Positions 1 to 10,183 of a stretch of DNA of 64,000 nucleotides are shown piece after piece. The notes under the pieces are model-generated. The model ran no database searches. It worked only from the letters and a program-made list of their open reading frames with translations, and was not told where the DNA came from. This stretch comes from Paenibacillus sp. A3. GTDB taxonomy: Bacteria > Bacillota > Bacilli > Paenibacillales > NBRC-103111. A program made the position numbers and the translations under genes. The stretch spans positions 1-64,000 of the forward strand of contig NZ_JTHN01000068.1 in NCBI RefSeq assembly GCF_001399685.1. Reading direction: 5' to 3'. How positions within the stretch are numbered: position 1 is the first letter of the stretch; each line of letters starts with the position of its first letter.

Positions 1-602
1 CGCCGTCGGCAGCGACGAGCACGGTCGAAGCGGGCAACGTCACCCTTGCGGCGGACGGAGCCAGTCAGACGGCGGTCAGCGTGAAGCTGAAGGACGCGCA
101 GGGCCATGCATTGACGAGCGGAGGCGCGGCGGTCGCCATCACGTCGACGTTAGGGACGGTTAGCGCTGTGACGGACAACCAAAATGGCACCTACATAGCG
201 ACGTTGACGGCCCCGACGACGGTAGGCACCGCGACGATTAGTGCGACCGTCGGCGGCAGTGCAATCGCCTCGACGGCCAGCGTCCAGTTCGTGCCGGGAG
301 CGCCGTCGGCAGCGACGAGCACGGTCGAAGCGGGCAACGTCACCCTAGCGGCGGACGGAGCCAGTCAGACGACGGTCAGCGTGAAGCTGAAGGACGCGCA
401 GGGCCATGCATTGACGAGCGGAGGCGCGGCGGTTGCGATCACGTCGACGTTAGGGACGGTTGGCGCTGTGACGGATAATCAAAATGGCACCTATACGGCG
501 ACGCTGACAGCGCCGACGACGGTAGGTACCGCGATGATCAGCGCGACGGTCGGTGGCAGCGCGATAGCACAGACAGCGAGTGTTCAATTTCTGCATGGTC
601 AG
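1..602 (+). repeat. 300-bp tandem coding repeat
   Basis: Bases 1-300 recur at 301-600 with only scattered substitutions, for example ggcggtcagc at 71 against gacggtcagc at 371. The period equals one Ig-like domain (100 codons). The array begins at the window edge, so its true copy number cannot be seen. Near-identity at the DNA level points to recent unequal recombination or gene conversion. Confidence 0.92.
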
Positions 603-2816
603 GTGAGCGTATCCCGCTCGACGGTGGCCGCGAGCGATCTCGTCGTACGAGCGGACGGCAGCAGCAAGGCCTCCATCTTCGTGAAGCTCAAGGACGATTA
701 CGATCATCCGCTCGCCGGAAAGAGAGTGATGCTTCAAGCCAAAGGCGGACGATCCGTTATCGATCATGTTTACGGGGTAACCGATCAGGAGGGTCTGGCC
801 ACCTTTGCGGTGAGCAATACAGCGGCAGAGAACGTGACTTATTTCGCCAAGGATGAAGCAAGCGGTCTAGCACTAGACCAAACCGCGAGCATTACGTTTA
901 CGTACGACCAGCCGCCGAATATCAAGCTGCAGGCGGCCCCTGTCGCTCCAACCTTCGGGAGTGTGACCGTTACCGTAACAGCGTCGGTATATGGCCAGTT
1001 TAATCGCGTATCTTCGATCAAGTGGGCGGCAGGAAGGCGTTCCGTCTCGTATTTTGACAAGCAAGGCACGGAAATGACGGATCACCGTTTTACGGTACAA
1101 GAAAACGGGATGTATTCGGTCTATGTGGCAGATACGGCCGGCAATGCGAGCGTCAGTCTGATCGAGGTGAAGAACATCGTTCCTATGAGCGGCAATGCGG
1201 ATTTGGCCGGCTGGCAGCTTGCAGGCTTGGGCGGGGCGGTGAAGTTCGATTTTAATCCGGGAGTTACGAGCTATACGGTAGATGTAAGTCATGCGGTGTA
1301 TGGTTTGAAAATGACGCTGACCCCCTCGGATGTGTATTCTGCCGTTTATGTGAACGGATTGCAGGTAACCGGCAATGCGATGCCGCATGAATATTCCCTT
1401 GTGACGGGTAAAAACACGTTCGAGGTCAAGGTCAAAGCGCAGAGCGGCTCCGTTAAAACGTATACGCTTAGCGTGGTTCGTTCGGCAGCAAGCTCTGACT
1501 CCGACTCCGATTCCGATTCCGGCTCAGGCTCTTCGGGCCCTTCGAGTGCGGCAAACCCACCGAGTCAGCCGACACCCAACCATTCGATTGCGATTTGGAT
1601 CCATGATCAAAAGGTGTCCGGGATTGCCACACTTCAAGTCGATGCCAACGGAGCGAAGTCTGTCGAGGTTGTATTGGCTGCAAATACGCTAAAAAAGGTG
1701 CTTGATTCGCTATCCGCTGCGGCTAAAGCGAATCTGGCGATTTCGATTGAGGATGAGGCGGGCAAAGTGGCGCTGCGGCTTCCCGGTAAAGCTGTTACCC
1801 TCCTCGCCGAGAAGGCGGACGCTCTTACTTTGAAAACCCGGCAGGGCCAATATCGCCTGCCTCTGGCTGAATTGACGCGACAGGAGTCCGATTGGACGAA
1901 CGACGCGGAAGCACAGTTGACGATCGAGCTTGACAAGGGCAAAGCGATATCGGGACTGCGGGATGCGGCGAATAAGGGCGGTTTCCAGTTGGCCGCCGAC
2001 CCGGTTCATTTTACCGTTCAAGTGGTTCGTCATGGCGAGAAACGAGAGATTTCCGGCTTCAGCCGTTATGTGGAAAGAGTCCTTTACCTGCCTAAGGATT
2101 TCACCGGCAAGGCTTCAACGGTCGTCGTGTGGGACGGGAAGCTCGGTGCGCGTCCGGTGCCGACGAAATTTACCAAAGTAAACGGGCAGCAGGCCGCTGT
2201 CATCCACAGTCTTACGAATAGCGCTTACGTACCGGTATCCAAAATGTCCAAATTAACGGATATTCAAGGGCACTGGGCGGCTGCTGAAATAGGCGGCATG
2301 AACAGCCGGATGATCGTCGATGGCGTAGATGAAAGCCGATTCGTTCCTGAAGCGGAGATTACCCGGGCCGAGCTCGCCGCATTGCTTGCAAGAGCGATGG
2401 GGCTTCCGAAAGCCGTAGATCAAGCGGGTTTCCAAGACGTAAGCGAAACGAGCTGGTACAGCGGGGCCGTAGCGGCTGTGAAAGCATACGGCATCATGGA
2501 TGGTTTCGGAGACGGCACATTCGGGCCCGACCGGAAGGTATCGCGGCAAGAGGCGATCGTGACGCTCGTTCGGGCGCTACGGATGGCCGATGCCGATTCG
2601 GCGGCAAGCCATGGCGCAGGGCAAGCGGATCTCACCGTCTACGCCGACCGCGATCAGATTGGCGGCTGGGCAAGCGACGCGATCCGGATCGCCATTCATG
2701 CGGGATTGGTGAACGGGTATGGAGATGAGCTGCGGCCGCAGAAGACATTAACTCGTGCCGAGACGGCGGTGCTCATTTACCGGATGCTGCTAAAAGCGGG
2801 ATTCATCGATGGATAA
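3..2816 (+). CDS. S-layer-anchored surface protein with Ig-like repeats (5' end outside window)
   Basis: The reading frame is open to the left edge, so the N-terminus and signal peptide are missing. From the left come two almost identical 100-residue Ig-like (invasin/Big-type) repeats, 3-302 and 303-602, then a more diverged third domain to about 905. A cadherin-like beta-sandwich region follows around 1190-1480, then a Ser/Asp-rich linker near 1495-1545. Three SLH motifs fill the C-terminus (about 2250-2400, 2430-2580 and 2640-2800), with typical cores such as DIQGHWA, DGFGDGTFGPD and TRAE. SLH domains bind pyruvylated secondary cell-wall polymer, so this is a cell-surface protein with an extended stalk. 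An internal GTG at 81 lies inside a repeat and is not the start. The ligand is unknown. Confidence 0.93.
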   Translation, partial: PSAATSTVEAGNVTLAADGASQTAVSVKLKDAQGHALTSGGAAVAITSTLGTVSAVTDNQNGTYIATLTAPTTVGTATISATVGGSAIASTASVQFVPGAPSAATSTVEAGNVTLAADGASQTTVSVKLKDAQGHALTSGGAAVAITSTLGTVGAVTDNQNGTYTATLTAPTTVGTAMISATVGGSAIAQTASVQFLHGQVSVSRSTVAASDLVVRADGSSKASIFVKLKDDYDHPLAGKRVMLQAKGGRSVIDHVYGVTDQEGLATFAVSNTAAENVTYFAKDEASGLALDQTASITFTYDQPPNIKLQAAPVAPTFGSVTVTVTASVYGQFNRVSSIKWAAGRRSVSYFDKQGTEMTDHRFTVQENGMYSVYVADTAGNASVSLIEVKNIVPMSGNADLAGWQLAGLGGAVKFDFNPGVTSYTVDVSHAVYGLKMTLTPSDVYSAVYVNGLQVTGNAMPHEYSLVTGKNTFEVKVKAQSGSVKTYTLSVVRSAASSDSDSDSDSGSGSSGPSSAANPPSQPTPNHSIAIWIHDQKVSGIATLQVDANGAKSVEVVLAANTLKKVLDSLSAAAKANLAISIEDEAGKVALRLPGKAVTLLAEKADALTLKTRQGQYRLPLAELTRQESDWTNDAEAQLTIELDKGKAISGLRDAANKGGFQLAADPVHFTVQVVRHGEKREISGFSRYVERVLYLPKDFTGKASTVVVWDGKLGARPVPTKFTKVNGQQAAVIHSLTNSAYVPVSKMSKLTDIQGHWAAAEIGGMNSRMIVDGVDESRFVPEAEITRAELAALLARAMGLPKAVDQAGFQDVSETSWYSGAVAAVKAYGIMDGFGDGTFGPDRKVSRQEAIVTLVRALRMADADSAASHGAGQADLTVYADRDQIGGWASDAIRIAIHAGLVNGYGDELRPQKTLTRAETAVLIYRMLLKAGFIDG

Positions 2817-2826
2817 GCAGATGAAG

Positions 2827-2852
2827 AGACGGGCCGATGGGCCCGTCTTTTT
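2827..2852 (+). terminator. Rho-independent terminator of the SLH gene
   Basis: Stem GACGGGCC / GGCCCGTC with a 4-base loop, followed by TTTTT, 11 bases after the stop codon. Confidence 0.9.
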
Positions 2853-2901
2853 ATGCGTATGGAAAACGTGCCCTTCCCCCTGCCTTTCGGCAGACGAGGG
2901 G

Positions 2902-2931
2902 TTGACTTGCTTCTGCGGAGGTTTCTAAAAT
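2902..2931 (+). promoter_or_regulatory. Sigma-A-type promoter for the large LuxR regulator
   Basis: TTGACT, an 18-bp spacer, then TAAAAT, ending 26 bases before the GTG start at 2958. Inferred from consensus only. Confidence 0.5.
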
Positions 2932-2957
2932 AAGGTTTATCAAGGAGTACGCTAGGG

Positions 2958-5900
2958 GTGTCGGACATGAATCCTAATCTGGAATTCCAAGTGATGGACA
3001 TAGTGAGTGAAGACAGCCGCATGAGGCTGTACCGGGGGATTCTAGTAGATTTCGATCCATTGAACCCTGTACTTATCCGAACGGACAAAAGCGAAGACGG
3101 CGGTGCAGCCGAGCAAGACTTTCTTCGCCGTGAATTCGAGATCACCGAAAGTTTACAATTGGACGGTATCGTGAAGCCGATTGCTTTGCGAACATTTGAG
3201 AACTCGCTCGCTCTTGTGCTCGCGGACGACGGGAGAACCTCCTTAAGGGAGTACTTGAGCAGGAGCAGCGGCCTCGATCAAGGCACCTTTGTTCAACTGG
3301 CCGGCGCAATCGCCGCCATCGTCAAGGAGCTTCATCGCCGACAGATTCTTCATCTGGATCTGCGGCCGGACCATATTCTGATTCATCCGGATACGCTGGA
3401 CGCGTCTCTGACCGGCTTAGGCCACGCTCGACACATGGTCATGGACAATCCGGTTCGTCCAGATGACTTGCACGTTTTCATCGACCGGCTTCCGTACATT
3501 TCCCCCGAGCATACCGGCAGAATGCAGCGGCAGGTTGACGAACGAAGCGATCTGTATGCGTTAGGGGTCCTATTTTACGAGATGCTGACGGGGCAATTGC
3601 CGTATAAGGCTGCAGAGCCGCTGGAGTGGATTCACGCCCATTTGGCGCAAGCGCCGCTGCCGCTCATCCATCCGAGTCAGGCTGTGGATTCGACGGTTAT
3701 TGCTATCGTGATGAAGCTGTTGGAAAAAAACGCAGAAAACCGTTATCCTCATTGCGATGCTTTAATCGCCGATCTGAACAAAATCGGAGAGATGTACGAG
3801 CCGTTTAGGATGAAAGACGTGCTGTACGGCAGGGAAGACGAGATTTCGCTGCTGTCCCAAGCTTTCCAATCGACCTGCTTCGGATCGACGGAAATTGTGT
3901 ATGTCTCGGGCCCGGCGGGAATTGGAAAAACGAGTCTGTTGGAAGAAGTGTTCCTCCGGCAGAAAACGCATTTGCGGGGGACGTTCTATATCACGGGGAA
4001 GTTCGAGCAAATTTCCAAGGAAAGCCCGTATTACCCGATTATTCAAGCCTTTCGCGGGCTGTTGCGCCATCTGCTGGGAGAAAGCTCGGATCGGATCGAA
4101 GCATGGCGAAGCAAGCTTCGTGACGCCTTAAGCTCGAACGAAGCGATCATTGCCGCGATCATTCCCGAAGTCAAGCTGCTGCTTGGCGATTTCGCAGCTG
4201 CCGAAGAGCTGCCCCCGGATGAAGCCAAAAAGCGGTTTATTTATGCATTTCGCAAATTCGTTCAAGCGTTGGCCTCGCAAGAGCACCCGCTCGTTCTGTT
4301 TATTGACGACTTGCAGTGGGCCGATACCTCGTCGCTGCAGTTGATTCATTCGCTTCTGTGCGACCCGGAAAGCCAGTATTTGATGTTTGTCGGCGCTTAT
4401 CGTGACGCAGAGCCGGGGCCGAAGAAGCTTCCAGGGTATGAGGAGGACGGAAGCGTTACCGAAGAGGTCGCGGTCCGCCATATTCCTCTGCGCGCGTTGA
4501 CCTTGGAACAAATGAATCCTATTGTAATGGATGCGCTAAACTGCGATGCCGATGAAGCCATGCCTCTCACCGAAGTGCTGTACCACGAGTCCGGAGGCAA
4601 TCCGTTTCACCTCAAACAAATGTTTCAACGCTTTCAAGATGACAAGCTCTTGAGCTACAGTCACGAGGATAGGCGCTGGCACTGGAGCTTGGGGCAAATT
4701 ATCGAACGCCAGCCGTTCTTTACGGTTCATGAGCTGATGGAGCATAAGCTGCTTCGAATCTCCGGCGAGGCTCAGGAGCTGCTGCGGATTGCGGCATGCA
4801 CGGGCAGCGAGTTTCACGCTTCTTTTATTGCGAAGGTTTCGGGGCGACCGGCGGAGACCGTTGGTTCGGTGTTATCTTCGGCTCTCGATGAAGGCTTAAT
4901 TGCGTCGTCAAGTCCGGACCGCTATCGCTTCCTTCACGATAACTTCCAGAAAATGTTATACAACCGGATGGATGACGAAACGCGGCAGCGTACGCATCTT
5001 TCGATCGGCAGATGGCTGAGAGACCTGAACGGAGAGCAGTCCGAAGACTTTTTCACGGCTGTCCACCACCTCAATATCGGTTCGGGCGTCATCGAAGACC
5101 GGCAAGAAACGGTTCAGTTGATGGAGATGAATCTCGTTGCCGGGAAACGGGCCAAGGCGTCGACAGCCTTCGATATCGCGTTGGTTTTCTTTAGAAAAGG
5201 GGCGGCCTTGCTCGGTGCCGGGGATTGGGACCGGCATTATACACTGTGCTTCGAACTGTGTGCGGAGCGGGCCGAATGCGAGTATTTGTACGGGAATCAT
5301 GAGGATACGGAACGGTTGGTCGGCCAGTTGCTGCTTCAAACGCGCAATCCCATCGAACGGGCCAGAGTATGGATGATTCGGATCACGCAGTGCATTAACT
5401 TGGGCAAATATCAAGAAGCTACAGTTCTCGGCTTGCAGGGCTTGAAAGAGTTCCGGATCGACATCGCGCCTGTCCCTTCGAAGGCCGTCGTTTTGGCGGA
5501 GCTTTTGCGGGTGGAGCTATGGCTCAGGCGCCACGATAAACGGCTTGCTTTCCTTCCGGAAATGACGGATAAAGACCGAGTGGCTGCTATCCATATGATT
5601 TTTGCGATCATGGCTTCCACTTTTTTTACCAATAAAAACGTGTTTTTTCTGCTCCTGTGCCAAGCGATACGATTGTTGTTGAAGTACGGGAATACCGCTG
5701 TTTCCGGCGCCATTTACTCGATGTACGGTATGTTTTTGGGAATTGCGCTAGGGAGGTATGAGAAAGGCTACGAGATGGCCAAGGTCGGTCTGGAGTTGTC
5801 CGAGCGGTACAATGTGACTTCGATCAAAGGGATCACGCATATGATTTTCGGAGGGGTGCTCTGCCAGTTCGTAGGAAGCGCGGACGAAGGAGACGTACAC

Positions 5901-7613
5901 TTGGAAAAAGCGCTCCGATTCGGCATGGAGTCGGGCGATTACGTGTATTCGAGCTATTCGATGGGGGCGCATATCAATTCCTTGTATACGAGAGCTCCGC
6001 TAGACGCGTTGTCCAAGAAGATTACCGAATATTTGGCTGTGCTGGCGGAAACGAAGGATGAGTTTGTGCTGCAAAATTTTCACTTGTACCGGCAATTTAT
6101 ATTGGCGCTGCAAGGGGAAACGGCGGAGCCTTGTTCGTTTAACGATAAGGATTTTGAAGAAGAACGGTTCTTGAAGCACATTTATTCCGAGGAGACCTTC
6201 TCGACGACTTTGTTTCAATACAATACGTACAAGACCCAATTATGCTACTTCAACGGCAAATTCGACGAAGCCGCGCAGTGGGCGCAGCAAGCGGAGAAAT
6301 TTGCCGCGTACGCCACCCATCTGCCTCATCTGCCGGAATGTTTGTTCTATGAAGCGCTTGCGCTGCTGTCCGATCCAGATATGCTGCGAAGCGGGAACAA
6401 CAGGGTGAAACGTGTGAAACGAATTGTCCGCCGATTTAAAACCTGGGTAGGATGGAGTCCGGACAATTTCTTGTCGAAGCTATGTCTAATGGAAGCGGAA
6501 TGGGCCAAAGTCGCAAAACGTTACGCGGCAGCCGAGGCGATGTATGACAAAGCGATTCGGGAAGCCAAGGAGCAGGGAAATATCCAAATCGAGAGCGTAG
6601 CCTATGAATTGGCGGCCAATTATTACGCAAGTCGGGGAAGAGCGAAGATCGCATTCTTTTATTGGCAGGCAGCCGTGGAGGGCTACAACCAGTGGGGAAT
6701 CCGTGGTAAAGCCCGGCTATTGGAGGAGCGGCTTCACTCGCTGCGCGGTACCGGGAAGGCCGAAAGTTTGCTGCCCGAGGAGCCGTCATTAAGCAGTCTA
6801 ACGGCAGCGGATGCTGCACCGCGTGACTTCGGCATCCGCCAGGAGGCGCACGCCGCGGAGCGGATGGATCTGGTCGCCATTCTCAAAGCGACACAGGCTA
6901 TCGCGGACAAGATGGATTTGGACGCCGTCCTGGTGGAGATCATGAGTACCTTGATGAAATATGCCGGAGCGCAAAAAGGCGCGCTGCTTACGGAATCGCA
7001 TGGCGAGCTGTATGTTCGGGTCTATGCGGATGACGAAGTGAACATCTTCGGCACGCTTACGCCATTGGAGGATAACGAGCTATTGCCCGGCGGTATTGCG
7101 CGCTATGTCTCCAGAACGAAGGAGTCGGTCCATTATACCGGGACGGAGGATAGCTGGCTGCTGCACAATCCGTACCTGCTGAAGCATCGGCCCAAATCCG
7201 CATTATGCATGCCGGTGACCGTTCACGGGGCGTCGGTTGGGGTGCTTTATCTTGAAAATACGCTTGTGGCAGGCGTCTTTTCGCCGGAACGGATCAGCAT
7301 CTTTCATGCCATGGCCGCGCAGAGCTTATATATTTGTGAGCTGCTGCGTTCGCTGGGCCAATTCGACAGCGAGCCGGACGATGGGAAGGAGAGTCCGAGA
7401 ACGCCGCAGGCGATGGAGGAGCCTCTTACGGAGCGTGAGATGGAAGTACTCGCTTTACTCGCTACGGGATTGTCGAATAAAGAGATTGCGGAGCAGTTAG
7501 TTGTGGCGGTCGGTACGGTGAAGGTTCATGTGAAAAATATTTTCACAAAGCTCAAGGTTAACCGGCGAACCAAAGCGATCGCGCAGGCGAAGGAGCTTCA
7601 ATTGCTTGATTGA
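2958..7613 (+). CDS. Kinase-like / AAA ATPase / GAF / LuxR multidomain regulator
   Basis: A 1551-residue regulator. Residues 1-280 form a Ser/Thr-kinase-like domain: the catalytic loop reads HLDLRPDHI (132-140), but the usual DFG is GLG (153-155). Residues 290-600 are an AAA/STAND ATPase with Walker [10 protein letters not shown] and Walker [11 protein letters not shown]. About 650-1290 is helical, TPR-like. About 1310-1470 is a GAF domain. The C-terminus (about 1490-1551) is a LuxR helix-turn-helix ([20 protein letters not shown]). The architecture resembles PknK-like and kinase/ATPase/GAF sensor proteins, with DNA binding replacing a histidine kinase. Start: GTG with AAGGAG 11 bases upstream; an in-frame ATG at 2967 is an alternative. 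Target genes and ligand are unknown. Confidence 0.88.
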   Translation: MSDMNPNLEFQVMDIVSEDSRMRLYRGILVDFDPLNPVLIRTDKSEDGGAAEQDFLRREFEITESLQLDGIVKPIALRTFENSLALVLADDGRTSLREYLSRSSGLDQGTFVQLAGAIAAIVKELHRRQILHLDLRPDHILIHPDTLDASLTGLGHARHMVMDNPVRPDDLHVFIDRLPYISPEHTGRMQRQVDERSDLYALGVLFYEMLTGQLPYKAAEPLEWIHAHLAQAPLPLIHPSQAVDSTVIAIVMKLLEKNAENRYPHCDALIADLNKIGEMYEPFRMKDVLYGREDEISLLSQAFQSTCFGSTEIVYVSGPAGIGKTSLLEEVFLRQKTHLRGTFYITGKFEQISKESPYYPIIQAFRGLLRHLLGESSDRIEAWRSKLRDALSSNEAIIAAIIPEVKLLLGDFAAAEELPPDEAKKRFIYAFRKFVQALASQEHPLVLFIDDLQWADTSSLQLIHSLLCDPESQYLMFVGAYRDAEPGPKKLPGYEEDGSVTEEVAVRHIPLRALTLEQMNPIVMDALNCDADEAMPLTEVLYHESGGNPFHLKQMFQRFQDDKLLSYSHEDRRWHWSLGQIIERQPFFTVHELMEHKLLRISGEAQELLRIAACTGSEFHASFIAKVSGRPAETVGSVLSSALDEGLIASSSPDRYRFLHDNFQKMLYNRMDDETRQRTHLSIGRWLRDLNGEQSEDFFTAVHHLNIGSGVIEDRQETVQLMEMNLVAGKRAKASTAFDIALVFFRKGAALLGAGDWDRHYTLCFELCAERAECEYLYGNHEDTERLVGQLLLQTRNPIERARVWMIRITQCINLGKYQEATVLGLQGLKEFRIDIAPVPSKAVVLAELLRVELWLRRHDKRLAFLPEMTDKDRVAAIHMIFAIMASTFFTNKNVFFLLLCQAIRLLLKYGNTAVSGAIYSMYGMFLGIALGRYEKGYEMAKVGLELSERYNVTSIKGITHMIFGGVLCQFVGSADEGDVHLEKALRFGMESGDYVYSSYSMGAHINSLYTRAPLDALSKKITEYLAVLAETKDEFVLQNFHLYRQFILALQGETAEPCSFNDKDFEEERFLKHIYSEETFSTTLFQYNTYKTQLCYFNGKFDEAAQWAQQAEKFAAYATHLPHLPECLFYEALALLSDPDMLRSGNNRVKRVKRIVRRFKTWVGWSPDNFLSKLCLMEAEWAKVAKRYAAAEAMYDKAIREAKEQGNIQIESVAYELAANYYASRGRAKIAFFYWQAAVEGYNQWGIRGKARLLEERLHSLRGTGKAESLLPEEPSLSSLTAADAAPRDFGIRQEAHAAERMDLVAILKATQAIADKMDLDAVLVEIMSTLMKYAGAQKGALLTESHGELYVRVYADDEVNIFGTLTPLEDNELLPGGIARYVSRTKESVHYTGTEDSWLLHNPYLLKHRPKSALCMPVTVHGASVGVLYLENTLVAGVFSPERISIFHAMAAQSLYICELLRSLGQFDSEPDDGKESPRTPQAMEEPLTEREMEVLALLATGLSNKEIAEQLVVAVGTVKVHVKNIFTKLKVNRRTKAIAQAKELQLLD

Positions 7614-7659
7614 GTGCGGGAGCCGGAAGGCGAGCCGTGCTTCCAGGAATACGTTAATC

Positions 7660-7688
7660 TGGACACTATCTGTACAGCACAGTACAAT
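7660..7688 (+). promoter_or_regulatory. Promoter
   Basis: TGGACA, a 17-bp spacer, then TACAAT, 51 bases before the ATG at 7740. Inferred from consensus. Confidence 0.55.
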
Positions 7689-7739
7689 GGCGGATGAATA
7701 CATAAATATTTGCAGATCTGTCGTCCAGGAGGAGCTTTT

Positions 7740-8507
7740 ATGCTAAAAGGTTGTTTTACATTCGTTTTGGTACTGGCCATGCTATCCGTTGTATTATTCT
7801 GGCTATACTTTTACAAAGATGACAAGGCGGATCAAGTCGTTTACGAGCCGAAGCCAAAAGTTACGCTTGATATCGTTCAAGAAGCGGAAAATGTAATGTC
7901 TTATTCAATTATAAAGACCCCTGGCTCTCCCGAAACGGTATTGATCACGAAGGCATTAATTTTGAAAAATAACAATTCGTTTCCGGTCTATGTCTCCAGA
8001 ATCCTAAATCGCCTGTATGACAAAAAGCAGCGCGAACAAAAGCTGATACCGTTATATGCTTTTCCGTACGTGCTGCAGCCGGGGGAAACGGCGTTTGTGG
8101 CGGATACATCGTTTACGGATTTCAAATTCAGCGAAGATTTCGGTACGACCAAGCTTGAGCTGGAAGCGGAGAAAAACAATGGCAATCTGCCGTTTACGAT
8201 GCTGACGCCGGATAAACCGAAGTTCAAGCTGGAAGGAAAAGATAGTGTCCAATTGAACGTTCAGACCGGTTTGAAGAACGATACGAACCAAAACGTCGAT
8301 ACGAATCATTTAAGGATGACGATCATGTTTTTCGACAAGTCCGGGAAATTGCTGGGTGGCTTCGATCATCGTCCGAGGATAACAAACCGGATTCGGCCGG
8401 GGACCTCGTACAATATGAAGATTGAGGGACCGCTTCTTTCCGAAGAATTCGGCAGCCGCATAAACTCGCTTCAAATTATGGCCGGCTGCCAAGAATGCAC
8501 CGATTGA
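7740..8507 (+). CDS. Membrane-anchored protein of unknown function
   Basis: 255 residues. I chose ATG 7740 because GGAGGAG lies directly upstream; an ATG at 7710 has no ribosome site. Residues 3-26 form one strong hydrophobic segment (FTFVLVLAMLSVVLFWLYFY), followed by a charged extracytoplasmic region. Two successive blocks, each reading as alternating beta-strands around short turns (about 75-130 and 180-250), look like Ig-like or FxLYD-type sandwiches, which is an inference from pattern. It has its own promoter and no obvious operon partner. No family was recognised with confidence. Confidence 0.8.
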   Translation: MLKGCFTFVLVLAMLSVVLFWLYFYKDDKADQVVYEPKPKVTLDIVQEAENVMSYSIIKTPGSPETVLITKALILKNNNSFPVYVSRILNRLYDKKQREQKLIPLYAFPYVLQPGETAFVADTSFTDFKFSEDFGTTKLELEAEKNNGNLPFTMLTPDKPKFKLEGKDSVQLNVQTGLKNDTNQNVDTNHLRMTIMFFDKSGKLLGGFDHRPRITNRIRPGTSYNMKIEGPLLSEEFGSRINSLQIMAGCQECTD

Positions 8508-8636
8508 TTTTGCGGTAAAATCCTCGGCCGGGAAATCCCTCGGCTTAGTGCCGGTGAATGAAAGACGGTCGGTTACTTTGTCCCCGACGACCAATAAGGA
8601 CGAGGGAACATAAAAATGCTGAATCTGGAGGTAGGT

Positions 8637-9374
8637 ATGAACCATTGTCATTTGCTCGATATCGAGTTTGAGTACGGCGGACAAAAGCAAACGATTACCC
8701 CGGTGCTGCTTCAAGATGAGGAAGATATCATTCTCGTCGACTGCGGGTATCCGGATTTTGTGCCTTTTCTTGAACAAGCGGTCGTCCGCTGCGGCTTTCG
8801 GCTCGATTCGATCACCAAGCTGATTGTAACGCATCACGATATGGACCACATGGGTCCGCTGGCCGCGTTGAAGCGGGCTTTTCCACGGATCGAGATTATC
8901 GCTCACGAGGTGGAAGCGCCCTATATCGCCGGGACGAAGAAGTCGCTCAGGCTGGAACAGGCCGAATCGACGCTCGACGTCTTGCCGGAAGAAGCGAAGC
9001 CGCAAGCGGAGCAGTTTATTCGCTTCCTGCAGTCGATCGAGTCGGCTGCCGTCGATCGGACGGTCGCCGATCGGGAGCGGCTGCCATGGTGCGGCGGGAT
9101 CGAGATCGTGCATACGCCCGGTCATATGCCCGGGCATATTTCGCTTTATCTTCCCGAGAGCCGGACGCTGATCGCCGGGGACGCCGTCGTCATCGAGCAG
9201 GGGAAGCTGGACATTGCGAATCCGCAATTCACGTTAGATTTGGAGGAGGCCGTCCGTTCTGTGCGGCGCTTGCTTGATTACGACGTCGAGCGGCTTATTT
9301 GCTATCATGGCGGATGCTTCCACGGCGATGTGAAGCAAGCGCTGCGGAAGCTCGTTCACGAATATACGTCTTAG
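8637..9374 (+). CDS. MBL-fold metallo-hydrolase
   Basis: 245 residues. The metallo-beta-lactamase signature THHDMDH (about 65-71) supplies the dinuclear metal site. HTPGHMPGH (about 158-166), AGDAVV and the late YHGG supply the remaining ligands. The family hydrolyses esters, thioesters or lactones, and the substrate here is not predictable. Start: ATG 8637 has GGAGGT five bases upstream. An earlier in-frame ATG at 8616 would add seven residues but has a weaker site. The gene stands just upstream of the marR/exporter unit on the same strand, but the MarR operator and promoter region intervene. Confidence 0.88.
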   Translation: MNHCHLLDIEFEYGGQKQTITPVLLQDEEDIILVDCGYPDFVPFLEQAVVRCGFRLDSITKLIVTHHDMDHMGPLAALKRAFPRIEIIAHEVEAPYIAGTKKSLRLEQAESTLDVLPEEAKPQAEQFIRFLQSIESAAVDRTVADRERLPWCGGIEIVHTPGHMPGHISLYLPESRTLIAGDAVVIEQGKLDIANPQFTLDLEEAVRSVRRLLDYDVERLICYHGGCFHGDVKQALRKLVHEYTS

Positions 9375-9447
9375 CGGGGCCATGCGCCCCGACTTCCATG
9401 GCCCGAAGATTAAAGGCTTGCGGTGGCGTACAAAATAAGCTATAGTC

Positions 9448-9468
9448 ATAGTTAGATAATCTAACTAT
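9448..9468. promoter_or_regulatory. MarR operator O1
   Basis: Perfect inverted repeat: ATAGTTAGA, 3 bases, TCTAACTAT. It sits just upstream of the marR gene. A near copy lies between marR and the ABC exporter (10066-10086), as expected for an autoregulated MarR repressor. Confidence 0.75.
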
Positions 9469-9496
9469 TAAGAACGCAATCTTGAAGGGTGAGGGC

Positions 9497-10051
9497 ATGG
9501 AAAGAAAAACGGCGAATGAATGCACGGCGGATCAACAGCTGCCTGCGCTGGGCATCGGCCCTTATTTGGAGCTTATGGGCAAAACGACGTCTCAAGACGC
9601 GAACCGCAAATCGATTCGCATGGGATTGGTCATGCTGTGGCTTAGCGACAACATCCTCGACGTGATGGACGTCGATTTGGCTCCGTTTGGCATTACCGAG
9701 AGCAAGCTGGATATGTTATTGCTGCTTATGCTGCATGAAGGCAGGGAGCTTGTTACGCCTTCCGCCATCGCAGATCGGCTTGGAATTCGCCGGGCTTCCG
9801 TCACGGCGCTATTGGATTGGCTGGAAAAACGCGGCTGGGTTTCCCGCGAACAAAGCGCCAAGGATCGCCGCATGATTCATGTCAGCATTACGCCGGAAGG
9901 CCGGGCACTGGTGAACCAAGTACTGCCGACCTTTTGGTCGACCTGCGGCTCATTGCTTGACGATCTGGATACCGAGGAACGCGAGGTGTTTGAGAAGATC
10001 CTGAGCAAGCTGCATCAGAGCATCGAGAAAAAGGTGGGCGTAGGGAGATAA
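9497..10051 (+). CDS. MarR-family transcriptional regulator
   Basis: 184 residues with a central winged helix (about 75-135: SAIADRLGIRRASVTALLDW, then the wing SREQSAKDRRMIHVSITPEG). MarR dimers repress nearby efflux or detoxification genes and release DNA on binding phenolic or other ligands. Matching palindromes before and after the gene suggest that it represses itself and the downstream ABC and MFS exporters. Start: ATG 9497 with a GAAGGGTGAGGG stretch upstream; a TTG at 9482 is in frame but less likely. The N-terminus (about 40 residues) is longer than in most family members. Confidence 0.88.
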   Translation: MERKTANECTADQQLPALGIGPYLELMGKTTSQDANRKSIRMGLVMLWLSDNILDVMDVDLAPFGITESKLDMLLLLMLHEGRELVTPSAIADRLGIRRASVTALLDWLEKRGWVSREQSAKDRRMIHVSITPEGRALVNQVLPTFWSTCGSLLDDLDTEEREVFEKILSKLHQSIEKKVGVGR

Positions 10052-10065
10052 TTTTTTTTAGAATA

Positions 10066-10086
10066 ATAGTTAGATAGTCTTACTAT
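10066..10086. promoter_or_regulatory. MarR operator O2
   Basis: ATAGTTAGA, 3 bases, TCTTACTAT: the same 21-bp palindrome as at 9448-9468, with one mismatch in the right arm. It lies between marR and the exporter gene. Confidence 0.7.
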
Positions 10087-10111
10087 ATTGAAGAGAAATT
10101 CGGGTCATGCC

Positions 10112-10183
10112 ATGAAGGGGCGAAAACAGTTTGCGGAAATGTTCAAGGAGCTGTTCGCGCAAGCAAGCGGGCAATGGCTTTGA
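10112..10183 (+). other. 24-codon ORF carrying the probable N-terminus of the ABC exporter, out of frame
   Basis: ATG 10112 opens MKGRKQFAEMFKELF and stops at 10181-10183, overlapping the next ATG (10174) in another frame. The peptide looks like the short basic/amphipathic lead-in that normally precedes the first membrane helix of this exporter family, and the downstream frame starts directly at that helix. Either a frameshift (or sequence error) splits the gene near 10170-10183, or this is a coupled leader peptide. Confidence 0.45.

Noticed and set aside
1-602. CRISPR or intergenic repeat array
   Set aside because: The repeats are 300 bp, contiguous, coding and in frame with the SLH protein.
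8310-9227. 305-codon minus-strand ORF across the 7740 and MBL genes
   Set aside because: It spans two supported genes on the other strand, including their intergenic gap, and has no recognisable protein.
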